The notes under the pieces are model-generated. The model worked only from the letters and a program-made list of their open reading frames with translations. It did not search any database and was not told the origin of the DNA. This document shows, piece after piece, positions 9,225-18,020 of a DNA stretch of 64,000 nucleotides. The stretch lies in the NCBI RefSeq assembly GCF_030813055.1, contig NZ_JAUSTW010000001.1, positions 620,001 through 684,000 on the forward strand, written 5' to 3'. This stretch comes from Neobacillus ginsengisoli (GTDB taxonomy: Bacteria > Bacillota > Bacilli > Bacillales_B > DSM-18226). How positions within the stretch are numbered: the first letter of the stretch is position 1; each line of letters begins with the position of its first letter. The position numbers were made by a program, and so were the translations under genes.

Positions 9225-11855
9225 TTAGTGTCCCTTAGAGCCACCGCCAGTACCACCAGGAGTACCACCAGTAGTACCGCCAGAAGTACCGCCAGAAGTA
9301 CCGCCAGGAGTACCACCAGAAGTACCGCCAGGAGTACCGCCAGGAGTACCGCCAGGAGTACCGCCAGGAGTACCGCCAGGAGTACCACCAGGAGTACCGC
9401 CAGTACCGGAGCCACTGCCAGGGGTAGTACCACCTGGCGGAATTACAGCCCCGCTATTACCCTGGCCAGTATTATTACCTTGGTCAGTGGTTGGCTTAGG
9501 AATTTCAATCGATACAGTCACAGGATCACTTGTTTGATCTGTACTTTTTGCAACGATTGTAAAATTATATTTTGCTCCAGGGCTAGGATTCGGGATCGTC
9601 AACGTATTTTCAGCGATTGTAGTATGTGTTGGTTCCGCACCGCTGTCCGTTGTTACATCGAACTGAACACCTGGATTTGTGGATTTATTATAATCCCATG
9701 TAAGAGTAATTGCATTTTTTGTTTGATCGTATTTTGCTGCTGCATTTGTTGGTGCATCAAGCTTGTTATATTTTTGAGATACTGTAGTAGGTGCATGGCC
9801 TTTAACAGCCCACTCTGTAATAGCCTCGCTATCAGGTGTATACTGACCAGCCAATACCGGTGGCAACGAGTCTTTTTCAATTCTGACCTTCTGAACACTA
9901 TTTGGTACGGTGAAGTCAGGTGTATTGGTCCCGTTCGAAACATAGGCCATTAGGTTTTTAAAAATAGTTTGGGCTATTTTTTGATTAGGACCTGGAACGA
10001 TTGGTGTTGAACGGTTTTCGTAACCCGTCCAAATGGATGCTGTATAATTAGTCGTATATCCCGTGAACCAAGCATCAGGAACCGACTTACTGCTCTTAAT
10101 ATTCCATTGTTTTAACTCTTGATCGGTATAGTTTGTCGTACCGGTTTTTCCTGCGATAGGTAGCCCGGGTACTTTTGCCATTGTACCTGTTCCTGGCGGT
10201 TCAAGTACACTTTTTAACATATCTGTTATCATAAAGGCCGTAGAATCTTTCATAACCACCTTTGGTTGAGGTGTTGTATCCATTACTGTACCATCTCGTA
10301 GTTGGATTTTCTTGATGGCATGTGGTTTGGTATAAATACCGTTATTTCCAAAAGCACTATATGCACCGGCCATTTCAAGAGGAGATACACCGACAGTTTT
10401 TCCGCCGAAACCTCCAATTGCATAGGATTCATAAATCTCTTTTAATGGAATCCCGAGGTTGATCGCAAAGTTTTTTGCCTTATCAAGCCCGACCTGCTGT
10501 AATGTCTGGACGGCAGGCGTATTTCTGGATAATTGCAGTGCAGTTCTTATCGACATTGGGCCCATATATCTATTGTCCCAGTTTCCAAATGTTTTCCCTG
10601 TTGAATAAGTTACGGGTTTATCCTCAACTGTCTGATAAGTTCCCCAGTTAAGATATTCAATTGCAGGACCATAATCGAGAACTGGTTTTATCGTCGAACC
10701 GGGCTGGCGTCTCGTGTCCACTGCGTAGTTAAATCCACGTTTAACTTGTTGATTTCTTCCCCCGCCAATTGCACGGATTTCGCCTGTCTTCGTATCAAGC
10801 AGGGTAATCCCAGCTTGGAATTTATCATCCGGGTAATTAATTATATCATTTGAATTAAGTAGATTATACACATATGTTTGCGCCTTTGGGTCCACAGTTG
10901 TATAAATCGTTAATCCGTCTGAATATATATCAAAATCAGTATTTGCTTTGACTTCATTAATGACCGTATCAACAAAGGAATCATAAGGCTTTTCATTAAT
11001 CTTTCGCTGATCTTCCTTCACTAAAGTGGATTGGACAGGAACTTTCATCGCTGCTTCCATTTCACTCTTTGTAATAAAGCCATGCTGATTCATAAGGGTT
11101 AAGACAATATTACGTCTCTTTTCCGCCAAATCAGGGTGTAAAAAAGGATTATAATTACTCGGACTTTGCGGCATCCCGGCAAGCAAGGCATATTCCGGGA
11201 GAGAAAGCTCTTTTAATGATTTACCAAAATAGGTCTTTGCCGCTGTGGCCATACCATAGCTTTCTTGTGACATAAACACTTTGTTGACATACATTTCAAA
11301 TATTTGATGCTTTGTATATTGTTGCTCCAGTTGATAAGAAAGCCAAGCTTCTTCCACTTTTCGTCTCAATGTCTTTTTTGGTGATAAAAATGAATTTTTG
11401 ACCACCTGTTGAGTGATGGTACTGCCGCCTTCCGCACCAAAACCATGCTGTAGATTGGCTAAAACAGCACCTCCAAGGCGAACAAAATCTATACCATGGT
11501 GTTGATAAAATCGATAATCCTCAGTTGCAAGGATTGCATCCTCTAATTTCTTTGGTATATCCTGATAGGCAACGTATTCTCTATTTTCTGCGCCAACTTC
11601 AGCAATTAAGTTTCCATCTTTATCTAATATTTTTGATGAAATTGGGTCTTTTAATAATTTAGAATCAAGTTTAGGAGCGTCCTTAACTAAATAGGCAAAA
11701 GTACCCACTCCGGCCAAAATTCCAACGATACCAAGTGCAATAAGGGTGAGAAATATTTTCTTCCATAAACCTACGGATTTTTTTTTTCCTTTTTGTTTCC
11801 CCTTTACCTGGTGTTGCTTTCGGCGCTCCTCTCTTGATTGAGGCTGATCTGCCAT
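9225..11855 (-). CDS. ponA: Class A penicillin-binding protein 1 (PonA)
   Basis: Bifunctional peptidoglycan glycosyltransferase/transpeptidase, 876 residues, anchored by one N-terminal helix (about residues 30-55) after a basic cytoplasmic stretch. The GT51 domain shows EDYRFYQHHGIDFVR and GGSTITQQVVKN. The transpeptidase shows SxxK (GSTIKP), SxN (LSRNTP) and KTG (AGKTGTT). A FN3-like domain follows, then a tail of about 80 residues made of GGTPGG/GGTSGG repeats. The start ATG follows GGAAGGAAA. recU lies 39 nt upstream on the same strand, the conserved recU-ponA operon. Confidence 0.97.
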   Translation of the reverse strand: MADQPQSREERRKQHQVKGKQKGKKKSVGLWKKIFLTLIALGIVGILAGVGTFAYLVKDAPKLDSKLLKDPISSKILDKDGNLIAEVGAENREYVAYQDIPKKLEDAILATEDYRFYQHHGIDFVRLGGAVLANLQHGFGAEGGSTITQQVVKNSFLSPKKTLRRKVEEAWLSYQLEQQYTKHQIFEMYVNKVFMSQESYGMATAAKTYFGKSLKELSLPEYALLAGMPQSPSNYNPFLHPDLAEKRRNIVLTLMNQHGFITKSEMEAAMKVPVQSTLVKEDQRKINEKPYDSFVDTVINEVKANTDFDIYSDGLTIYTTVDPKAQTYVYNLLNSNDIINYPDDKFQAGITLLDTKTGEIRAIGGGRNQQVKRGFNYAVDTRRQPGSTIKPVLDYGPAIEYLNWGTYQTVEDKPVTYSTGKTFGNWDNRYMGPMSIRTALQLSRNTPAVQTLQQVGLDKAKNFAINLGIPLKEIYESYAIGGFGGKTVGVSPLEMAGAYSAFGNNGIYTKPHAIKKIQLRDGTVMDTTPQPKVVMKDSTAFMITDMLKSVLEPPGTGTMAKVPGLPIAGKTGTTNYTDQELKQWNIKSSKSVPDAWFTGYTTNYTASIWTGYENRSTPIVPGPNQKIAQTIFKNLMAYVSNGTNTPDFTVPNSVQKVRIEKDSLPPVLAGQYTPDSEAITEWAVKGHAPTTVSQKYNKLDAPTNAAAKYDQTKNAITLTWDYNKSTNPGVQFDVTTDSGAEPTHTTIAENTLTIPNPSPGAKYNFTIVAKSTDQTSDPVTVSIEIPKPTTDQGNNTGQGNSGAVIPPGGTTPGSGSGTGGTPGGTPGGTPGGTPGGTPGGTPGGTSGGTPGGTSGGTSGGTTGGTPGGTGGGSKGH
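9240..9420 (-). repeat. 12-bp tandem repeat encoding the GGTP/GGTS tail of PonA
   Basis: About a dozen copies of a 12-bp unit, read on the plus strand as GGAGTACCACC/GGAGTACCGCC variants, each encoding Gly-Gly-Thr-Pro or Gly-Gly-Thr-Ser. Units differ mainly at synonymous third positions and at one Pro/Ser codon. Such arrays commonly change length by slippage. Confidence 0.9.
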
Positions 11856-11894
11856 TATAATTTCCTTCCTTTCTAACCATGACTAAAAGTCCTT

Positions 11895-12509
11895 TTAAGA
11901 AAAATGAAATAAAGTATCTATTATTCTAATATAGTCAATTCTTGGCTGAAATCCAAGCGGGATGTAATGCCCTTTTTGTTCGATTTCTTCTTTAGTAATC
12001 GATTTTCTTCCGCCCTTAACCATTCTTTCCCAAAATACTAGTAAGTGTTTCGCTTCCATCAAATAAACCTGCTCATAGCTTGTAAACCTAAGGATTACAA
12101 AGCAGAGTCCGCCCTGCCTCAATACTTCTTCCATATGACAAATCTGATGCTGATGGAAATTTTTCAAAGGGAAAGAAGTTGGATTTTGCGTCTCTTTCGC
12201 CTCAAAATCAATGTATCTACCTTTGTAGACACCGTTATAGTCGGTAGTAGATGCTTGTTTAAAATAGGCTTCTTTAATAACTGCTGCACTTCTTTTTGGA
12301 TAATCTACCTGGACAATTTGGACAGGAGTCGGTTTTTTATGAATAACAGCAATTTTTCTTTCTCTGTAGTATTCATTCGTTTCATTTAAATCTTCTTCAA
12401 GTGTCATACCCCTATTGCTATAGGAACCATTTTTTTCATTTTTTGCTTTAAACGCCTGCTCCGCATATTTTGGATTATACAGTTTACCGTTCGGATAGTT
12501 AAAATTCAT
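11895..12509 (-). CDS. recU: Holliday junction resolvase RecU
   Basis: RecU cleaves four-way junctions during recombination and chromosome segregation, acting with RuvAB and RecA. The 204-residue length is typical. It has the N-terminal [24 protein letters not shown], the catalytic region [11 protein letters not shown] and [10 protein letters not shown]. The ATG with GAGAGGTG upstream is preferred to a start 3 codons earlier. It forms an operon with ponA and is divergent from yppC. Confidence 0.96.
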   Translation of the reverse strand: MNFNYPNGKLYNPKYAEQAFKAKNEKNGSYSNRGMTLEEDLNETNEYYRERKIAVIHKKPTPVQIVQVDYPKRSAAVIKEAYFKQASTTDYNGVYKGRYIDFEAKETQNPTSFPLKNFHQHQICHMEEVLRQGGLCFVILRFTSYEQVYLMEAKHLLVFWERMVKGGRKSITKEEIEQKGHYIPLGFQPRIDYIRIIDTLFHFS

Positions 12510-12694
12510 GATAAGCACCTCTCAAGCTATTACCTATCATACCAAATCTGTGTCATATTTGGGTGTATAAAAATAAATGACTAGCACATGCTAAGAATAA
12601 TTGTACAGCGATTTTCAGAAGAAAACATGATTCATTTTTCGCAGAACGATCAAACTCTAAAAAACTAGTTATCATCTATTAAGGGAAGTAGAAT

Positions 12695-13672
12695 ATGAAT
12701 CATCTAACAATACAGGAGAATGAGATCATCCGTCAAATTCTAAGTGAAACAAACAGGAAAAATATAGATAATATTTCAAGGACTGACGCTTATTTTGCTT
12801 ATTTTAAAAAGAATCCCGATATCATATGGTCCTTCCTTGCCAGCATGGTTTCAAGAAATGGGGGGTGGAATATGTGTGACCTTGAAGGTACCATTTTCCA
12901 CCAACTTTTAGACCCAATAACGAGAAAACAACTTTTTCTAACTTATGAGCGTGCAAATTGGTTGATTTTCCATGATGTATATCCTCAATTATTGCTTTAC
13001 CAATATTCGACGAAAATAAACAGGCCAATGTTTCATTTACTTCCATATTTTAATGTTTCTGCCTTTATTCAAGGAGAATGGAATCGATATTGGACTGAAA
13101 GTGATAGGTACAGACTGACTACTGCTTTAATTATCAATGAGCAAAATGTGATTCAAACACCGGTTATTGATCATCCGGTATATAGGAAAAAGGTTTTTCG
13201 ATCCATAGTTTTTTCTTTTCAAGATTGGCTCCATTTTAGTTGTGTATTGTTTCCTACACGTGGTGGAGAAGTTTACGGTGCCAGTGTAAATGGCTTTCGA
13301 TCCCTTTCGAAAAGAATTGATCTTGGAAAAAGGCTTGCCAACATTCTTTTTCACCCGCGTCTTTTTCCTTACTTTTTTGAGTTTGCGGAAAAAACTCCGC
13401 ATACAGGTTCCAGACACGATTATGAACAATATTTTAAAAATAAAACAACTTGGAAAACTCCAATGTTAAGGACAAGCTTTCCCATAATTGAGCATCATCA
13501 ACATGCTTATAAGGATTGGAGTAAAGAAAGAAGGGTGTCACCTAAATGGTTTTATTTTCCTCCTAGGCATCGCCATAACATCCATCTAACGGATTGGTAC
13601 TTTGCGAAGTCAAACCAGCTTCAATTAATGCTCTCCCTCCATAAAGCTTTAAATCTGCAGAACTGGAAATAA
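12695..13672 (+). CDS. yppC: YppC family protein (DUF2515)
   Basis: 325 residues, function unknown, divergent from recU as in B. subtilis. It is rich in aromatic residues and histidine (AFIQGEWNRYW, FPPRHRHNIHLTDW) with no clear signal peptide or membrane helices. The start ATG follows AAGGGAAG. The family assignment rests on position, length and the general sequence character. Confidence 0.85.
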   Translation: MNHLTIQENEIIRQILSETNRKNIDNISRTDAYFAYFKKNPDIIWSFLASMVSRNGGWNMCDLEGTIFHQLLDPITRKQLFLTYERANWLIFHDVYPQLLLYQYSTKINRPMFHLLPYFNVSAFIQGEWNRYWTESDRYRLTTALIINEQNVIQTPVIDHPVYRKKVFRSIVFSFQDWLHFSCVLFPTRGGEVYGASVNGFRSLSKRIDLGKRLANILFHPRLFPYFFEFAEKTPHTGSRHDYEQYFKNKTTWKTPMLRTSFPIIEHHQHAYKDWSKERRVSPKWFYFPPRHRHNIHLTDWYFAKSNQLQLMLSLHKALNLQNWK

Positions 13673-13703
13673 AAAAGCAAGGGACTAGCCCCTTGCTTTT
13701 TTA
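13671..13703 (+). terminator. Terminator after yppC
   Basis: AAAAAAGCAAGGG/CCCTTGCTTTTTT stem, symmetrical with T-runs on both strands. Confidence 0.85.
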
Positions 13704-13740
13704 AACGATTAGAAAGTATAAATTTTTGAACTAAGATACC

Positions 13741-13891
13741 TGTCTAGCTCCAGCGCCCAGGGACTAGTGTACTTCGCTCTACTCCCTACGATAAGTCAAC
13801 ACGAAAAAGCAAAAAACGCGATTCGTGTTGACTTTATCTCAGTCGAAGCGCTCCAGTCCTGTCGTGCGCTAAACGGGCGCTTCCGCTTTTC
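13741..13891. repeat. Interspersed Bacillus-type repeat (TCTAGCTCCAGCGCC...GGCGCTTCCGCTTTTC)
   Basis: The left end TGTCTAGCTCCAGCGCC and right end GGGCGCTTCCGCTTTTC are typical of a non-coding extragenic element common in Bacillaceae genomes. A strong internal inverted repeat (GTCAACACGAA/TTCGTGTTGAC, 13796-13833) would fold into a stem. A deleted copy lies at 22802-22836. The short reading frame that crosses it is not a gene. Confidence 0.75.
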
Positions 13892-13999
13892 TTATTCTGC
13901 AGGACGATTTGGCCCTTCGAGCTTTTTATCGCCAAAGCCGGTTTTTTGATCTGTTGCAGCACGACCTTGTTTTTTGTTTTGTTTATCTTTTTTTGGCAT
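13892..13999 (-). CDS. sspM: Small acid-soluble spore protein M
   Basis: 35-residue protein beginning MPKKDKQNKKQG and ending DKKLEGPNRPAE. The KKLxGPNRP tail matches B. subtilis SspM. A GGAGGTG site lies 6-7 nt before the ATG. SspM is a minor spore-core protein made in the forespore under sigma-G. The position between yppC and the yppE region matches B. subtilis. The 3' end abuts the interspersed repeat. Confidence 0.9.
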   Translation of the reverse strand: MPKKDKQNKKQGRAATDQKTGFGDKKLEGPNRPAE

Positions 14000-14197
14000 C
14001 AATAAACACCTCCATAATTAGCATGTGCGGGAATTTATTTTTCATGCGAATTATTCATTTTGTCGAAAATGAAATGTAAAATTGCCACTTTGGCACTATC
14101 TTTGACGAAAAGCTTCTAGTTTTGTCAAGGTAGAAGGAAGCAGGAAAAAGAAAGAGAATTAATCCTTTATAGATAAACGTGAGGAGGTTTTTTATTC

Positions 14198-14473
14198 ATG
14201 AAAAAATCATTGTCCGAAAAGGAAAAGCTGCTTTCGACGCTGACGGAAATTTACGATCAATTAGAAGAATTGGAATTGGTACTCGAAGCATCATTTTCAG
14301 ACCTTCGCCTCAGTTTAGATCAAAAAGAGTTGGAAAAACTAAAAGTTCATGAACAAAGGCTATCGGTAATAGAAAAGGAGTTTGAAAATTTAAGCAAATT
14401 TTCAGCCGAAGATGTCACAAATTCTAATCCAATACAAGTCACAAGGTCCTTGAAACTTGAATTAGGATTTTAA
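14198..14473 (+). CDS. Short coiled-coil protein, possible YppD position
   Basis: 91 residues, almost entirely helical and charged, with heptad-like leucines over residues 5-65 (LLSTLTEIYDQLEELELVL), so probably a coiled coil. GAGGAGG precedes the ATG. It lies between sspM and yppE, where B. subtilis carries yppD. I do not recognise the family, and the gene name is not asserted. Confidence 0.7.
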   Translation: MKKSLSEKEKLLSTLTEIYDQLEELELVLEASFSDLRLSLDQKELEKLKVHEQRLSVIEKEFENLSKFSAEDVTNSNPIQVTRSLKLELGF

Positions 14474-14558
14474 TTGAAGCTAAAATAAAAGAGAATTTTT
14501 TAGAGTAGCTTTGGAATTTCAACGCTACTTTTTATTTTGAGAAAGGAACACAAAAAAG

Positions 14559-14915
14559 ATGTCTAAAGAAATTGCCGCATTAACCGAAAAACTATTACAT
14601 TACAATCACTTATTTCTAAAGAATTATCAGGAAGCACGGGAGAAAGGGATTAAGAAGGATTTTCATGAAGTGATTAAACCTTTTACTGATGAAGTAAAAG
14701 CTATTAACGAAGAATGGAAAAGGTTAATGAAAATCCGGCTCAAAGAGAATCCGCATAAACATATTCATTTGAAGCAAATAGACACTACATCCGAACATAT
14801 CGAACAGCAATCTATCCAATCCTTTTTTCCGGAAACAAGCCGTTCAAGGTTTTTAAACACCAACCGAACTGTGGATTACTTTTTATTGGAAATAAGAAAA
14901 GAATTAGGTTTTTAA
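14559..14915 (+). CDS. yppE: YppE family protein (DUF1798)
   Basis: 118-residue all-helical cytoplasmic protein of unknown function. It starts after GAGAAAGGAA and ends in DYFLLEIRKELGF, characteristic of the YppE four-helix-bundle family. Its neighbours yppF and yppG keep the B. subtilis order. Confidence 0.8.
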   Translation: MSKEIAALTEKLLHYNHLFLKNYQEAREKGIKKDFHEVIKPFTDEVKAINEEWKRLMKIRLKENPHKHIHLKQIDTTSEHIEQQSIQSFFPETSRSRFLNTNRTVDYFLLEIRKELGF

Positions 14916-14946
14916 AAAAGAGATGCTTTTGTCGGCATCTCTTTTA
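14912..14946. terminator. Bidirectional terminator between yppE and yppF
   Basis: AAAAGAGATGC/GCATCTCTTTT hairpin shared by two convergent genes. Confidence 0.85.
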
Positions 14947-14951
14947 AGAAC

Positions 14952-15164
14952 TTATTTTGAATTTTCGATGAGGGAGTTTTCCTTATAATTGTCAGGTATC
15001 ACCGCGCCTTGCTTTTCAAGCTCGCGGACAAGAAGGCGATAGTCTTTAATGTCAATTTCGTTGTGAATATACGCTTTCTTAGCAAAATCCATTAATGCGT
15101 TAGCATCATCAGTGTTGTAGTCCCGACTTTGAATAAATTTGCTTTTTAATTCACGAATATCCAT
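14952..15164 (-). CDS. yppF: YppF-like protein
   Basis: 70 residues from the ATG that follows GGAGGAG (MDIRELKSKFIQSRDYN). A longer frame adding seven residues overlaps that ribosome site and is unlikely. The ALMDFAKKAYIHNEIDIKDYRLLVRELE segment is typical of the small YppF family, whose function is unknown. It is convergent with yppE. Confidence 0.82.
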   Translation of the reverse strand: MDIRELKSKFIQSRDYNTDDANALMDFAKKAYIHNEIDIKDYRLLVRELEKQGAVIPDNYKENSLIENSK

Positions 15165-15349
15165 ATATAACTCCTCCTCCATCATTTTTTCTATCGTAAC
15201 ACGAAAAAAAGGGATTTCTAGTTTTTAAAATATTTAAACTTTAGACAAAATTCTTGTATTTACGACAGTGTCCATCCTTTCAAAATAATCACCAATGAGG
15301 CGAATTCATCATAAAATGCAGTAATGAAAATCGGAGGAGATGTTTGCCC

Positions 15350-15904
15350 ATGTTCGGTAAAAATAGACCAAATCCCTATCTGAATTATGGATATTCGGGG
15401 CAAATGATGCACGGGGGCCCAATAAATCATCCAAGGACTCATCAACCAATTTCAGCCAATCAACCCTATCCCTTTCAACCGCCACAACCAACCTATGATT
15501 GGAACCTCTACCAACAGCAAAATCCGTACTATCCGCAACAATACCAACCATACGGTCAAAACTATCAGCCGGGACCTGCCGTGCAATCTGGAGCCTATTC
15601 AAATCAGCAGTTTCAACAGAAGGATTCGCAATTTCTGTTCCAAAATCCACTTCAGCCTCAGGAAGAGATGGTACAACAAAATCAATATATGCCTCTGAAT
15701 GGATATCCAATGATGAATCCATATCCAAAGCAAAATGCCATCCCGAAACAAGCAGGAGGAATGCAATCTTTTATGAACTCTTTTAAGTCTCAGGATGGTT
15801 CAGTTGATTTTAATAAAATGATGAATACTGCGGGCCAAATGATGAATGCGGTAAACCAAGTATCATCACTTGTAAAAGGCTTCGGTGGAATGTTTAAAGC
15901 TTAG
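15350..15904 (+). CDS. yppG: YppG-like Pro/Gln/Tyr-rich protein
   Basis: 184 residues starting [10 protein letters not shown]. The central part (residues 30-120) is rich in Gln, Pro, Tyr and Asn, like coat-associated YppG. The C terminus has the conserved [19 protein letters not shown] and [14 protein letters not shown] segments. The ATG 9 nt after GGAGGAGA is preferred to an upstream TTG only 3 nt away. Low complexity makes function uncertain; a spore-coat role is inferred from its neighbours. Confidence 0.8.
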   Translation: MFGKNRPNPYLNYGYSGQMMHGGPINHPRTHQPISANQPYPFQPPQPTYDWNLYQQQNPYYPQQYQPYGQNYQPGPAVQSGAYSNQQFQQKDSQFLFQNPLQPQEEMVQQNQYMPLNGYPMMNPYPKQNAIPKQAGGMQSFMNSFKSQDGSVDFNKMMNTAGQMMNAVNQVSSLVKGFGGMFKA

Positions 15905-15913
15905 GAAAATAGG

Positions 15914-15944
15914 AAAAGACGGCGTAGGCCGTCTTTTAAATTTT
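15914..15944 (+). terminator. Terminator after yppG
   Basis: AAAAGACGGC/GCCGTCTTTT hairpin with a 4-nt loop followed by AAATTTT. Confidence 0.8.
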
Positions 15945-16007
15945 CCACGCTTAGATATTCAAGTAAATACATACCCGGTAGCATTGCCTGACTTCACTGA
16001 CTTTTGT

Positions 16008-16490
16008 TTAATCTTCAATCTCAATAATTTTCCCTTTTTCTTGTGGAATTCGAATTTGCAATAATCCATCCCGATAGGAAGCTTTGATTTTCTTTTCGTT
16101 GATTGGTTGCGGAAGAGCTATTGTCCTAGAAGTTTTTTGATGGAACTGCCTCCGGCGAAATAACTGATTATTTTCATCTTCTTCGTTTATCAGTTCATTA
16201 TTTTCTATTGAGATCGTTAAATAATTTCCAAAAGTATTTAAATGAATTTGATTTCTATTTACACCGGGTAATTCGGCGGTAATAACATATTCATTACCGG
16301 TTTTAATTGTTTCAACATGAAAGGACGCCCCCGAAGGAAATGGACTGTTGAAAAAATCATCTATGGATTGTAAAAACCCCCTTATCGGTTTTTCATTGAA
16401 AAAATCGTTCATGGATTTTATTAAATCACCAAACGGTTCCTGCTTGGATTTCTTAGGGTTATTTTGATTTCCTGGAAGCATAGATGACAT
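16008..16490 (-). CDS. Hsp20/alpha-crystallin family small heat-shock protein
   Basis: 160 residues. The N-terminal arm (1-55) is variable and rich in Phe. The alpha-crystallin domain spans about residues 58-155, with YVITAELPGVNRNQI, the beta-strand NYLTISIEN, and the SYRDGLLQIRIPQE variant of the A-x-x-x-x-G-x-L motif, which here reads S-x-x-x-x-G-x-L. The ATG downstream of AGAGGGAA is preferred to a longer upstream frame. Such proteins are ATP-independent holdases; a spore-coat CotP/CotM-like role is possible. It is divergent from hcp. Confidence 0.87.
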   Translation of the reverse strand: MSSMLPGNQNNPKKSKQEPFGDLIKSMNDFFNEKPIRGFLQSIDDFFNSPFPSGASFHVETIKTGNEYVITAELPGVNRNQIHLNTFGNYLTISIENNELINEEDENNQLFRRRQFHQKTSRTIALPQPINEKKIKASYRDGLLQIRIPQEKGKIIEIED

Positions 16491-16605
16491 CGCGGTTCCC
16501 TCTCTTTCCAAAATTTTACACGATATCATATGCTTTTTCCACTAAGTTGGTGCCTTACATATTTTCGCTATATCTTTTTGAACGATTTGTTACAACTTAA
16601 TTTAA

Positions 16606-16648
16606 TGTGATGTATATCACATTAAAAATATGGCAGCCTATGTATGCT
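16606..16648 (+). promoter_or_regulatory. hcp promoter with perfect Crp/Fnr-type operator
   Basis: TGTGATGTATATCACA (16606-16621) is a perfect TGTGA-N6-TCACA palindrome, and the symmetry extends to 24 bp (16602-16625). A -10 box TATGCT lies at 16643-16648, giving a start near 16655 and centring the operator at -41.5, the class II activator position. The sequence shows the geometry; binding by one of the local Crp/Fnr proteins is inferred. Confidence 0.85.
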
Positions 16649-16681
16649 TAAGCTGTAATTTAGGGAAAGCGAGTGATAAAA

Positions 16682-17980
16682 ATGTTCTGTTATCAATGTG
16701 AACAAACCCCATCCGGCGGATGTAAAGTAATAGGCGTATGTGGTAAAGATGAAACAATTGCCAGCTTACAAGACACGATTATATTTGGTTTAAAGGGTAT
16801 TGCAGCCTACCGCACCCATGCGAACCAGCTTGGATTTACAGATCCTTTTGTTGATGCGACAACACATGAAGCACTTTATATGACATTAACTAATTCAAAC
16901 TTCAATGTTCAGGAACATATTGATATGGCAATGAAAGTAGGTCAGTCAGCTGTCCGTGTAATGGAGATTCTTGATGAAGCCCATACAAAACGTTTGGGTA
17001 TTCCTGAGCCAATCCGTGTCAGCCAAAATAAAATTGAAGGTAAATGCATTGTTGTTACCGGTCACAATCTATTTGCGTTAGAGGAATTATTAAAACAAAC
17101 CGAGGGGAAAGGAATCAATATTTATACCCATTCGGAAATGCTGCCTGCACATGGGTATCCGGCATTAAAGAAATACACTCATTTAAAAGGTAACATCGGG
17201 AAGGCCTGGTATGACCAACGCCGTTTATTTGAGAATTTTCCCGGTGCGATTTTAGCAACAACAAACTGTGTGATGCCAATTAAAGGTACGTATGCAGATC
17301 GTATGTACAGCTATGAAGTGGCCGGTCTTGAAAATGTGCAGAAAATTGTCAATGATGACTTTTCACCTTTGATTGAAAGAGCATTAGAGCTTCCGGAAGC
17401 TAATATTGAATCCGAGGAAACATTACTTACCGGATTCCACCATGAGACGGTTCTGGGTTTAGCTCCTGAAGTAATTGATGCAGTGAAAGCAGGTAAAATT
17501 AAACGCTTCTTTGTGATAGCGGGTTGTGATGCACCCGGAAAAGGTGGAGAATATTATCGTGAGCTTGCAACTTCATTACCTCCGGAGACGGTTATATTAA
17601 CAACTTCCTGTGGTAAATTCCGTTTTAATGATGTTGATTATGGAGTCGTTCCCGGAACAAACATTCCGCGGTATATTGATTTAGGACAATGCAATAACTC
17701 AGGTTCAACTGTGAAAATTGCTTTGGCACTGGCAGATGCCTTTGGCTGCGAAGTTAATGAACTTCCGGTTAGTATTGTTTTATCGTGGTTTGAGCAAAAA
17801 GCGGTTGCCATTCTGCTTGGACTTTTTAGTTTAGGAATTAAGGATATCCGTATTGGGCCAAAACCTCCTGAATTTATTTCCAAAGGTGTTTTACAGGTCC
17901 TTCAAGAAACATTTAACCTTAAATTAATAGGTACAGCTCAAGAAGACATGAAAGAAATGCTTCAACTGGCAATAAAATAA
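16682..17980 (+). CDS. hcp: Hybrid cluster protein (hydroxylamine/NO reductase), short form
   Basis: 432 residues from the ATG giving the usual MFCYQCEQ start; a GTG 9 nt upstream is possible. Hcp carries a cubane Fe-S cluster and a hybrid Fe-S-O cluster and reduces NO, or hydroxylamine in vitro. N-terminal cluster ligands are in C-x2-C-x7-C-x5-C. Hybrid-cluster residues are visible in TTNCVMP, IAGCDAPGKGGEYY, TTSCGKFRFND and LGQCNN. Enterobacterial Hcp is about 550 residues, so this protein lacks the internal helical segment, as in class III enzymes. No hcr reductase gene is adjacent. Confidence 0.93.
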   Translation: MFCYQCEQTPSGGCKVIGVCGKDETIASLQDTIIFGLKGIAAYRTHANQLGFTDPFVDATTHEALYMTLTNSNFNVQEHIDMAMKVGQSAVRVMEILDEAHTKRLGIPEPIRVSQNKIEGKCIVVTGHNLFALEELLKQTEGKGINIYTHSEMLPAHGYPALKKYTHLKGNIGKAWYDQRRLFENFPGAILATTNCVMPIKGTYADRMYSYEVAGLENVQKIVNDDFSPLIERALELPEANIESEETLLTGFHHETVLGLAPEVIDAVKAGKIKRFFVIAGCDAPGKGGEYYRELATSLPPETVILTTSCGKFRFNDVDYGVVPGTNIPRYIDLGQCNNSGSTVKIALALADAFGCEVNELPVSIVLSWFEQKAVAILLGLFSLGIKDIRIGPKPPEFISKGVLQVLQETFNLKLIGTAQEDMKEMLQLAIK

Positions 17981-18014
17981 AAACAACGCAGCCATTTAAA
18001 GGCTGCGTTGTTTT
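17980..18014. terminator. Bidirectional terminator between hcp and the crp-family gene
   Basis: AAAACAACGCAGCC/GGCTGCGTTGTTTT, a perfect 14-bp stem with a 7-nt loop between convergent genes. Confidence 0.92.
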
Positions 18015-18020
18015 ACTATC

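Noticed and set aside
9240..9420. CRISPR-like direct repeats
   Set aside because: The units are contiguous 12-mers in frame with ponA, without spacers.
9228..9953. Long plus-strand frame rich in Ser/Thr/Arg opposite ponA
   Set aside because: It is the complement of the ponA repeat tail; low complexity comes from the 12-bp repeats and there is no ribosome site.
13767..13949. 60-residue plus-strand frame
   Set aside because: It runs through the interspersed repeat and antisense to sspM.
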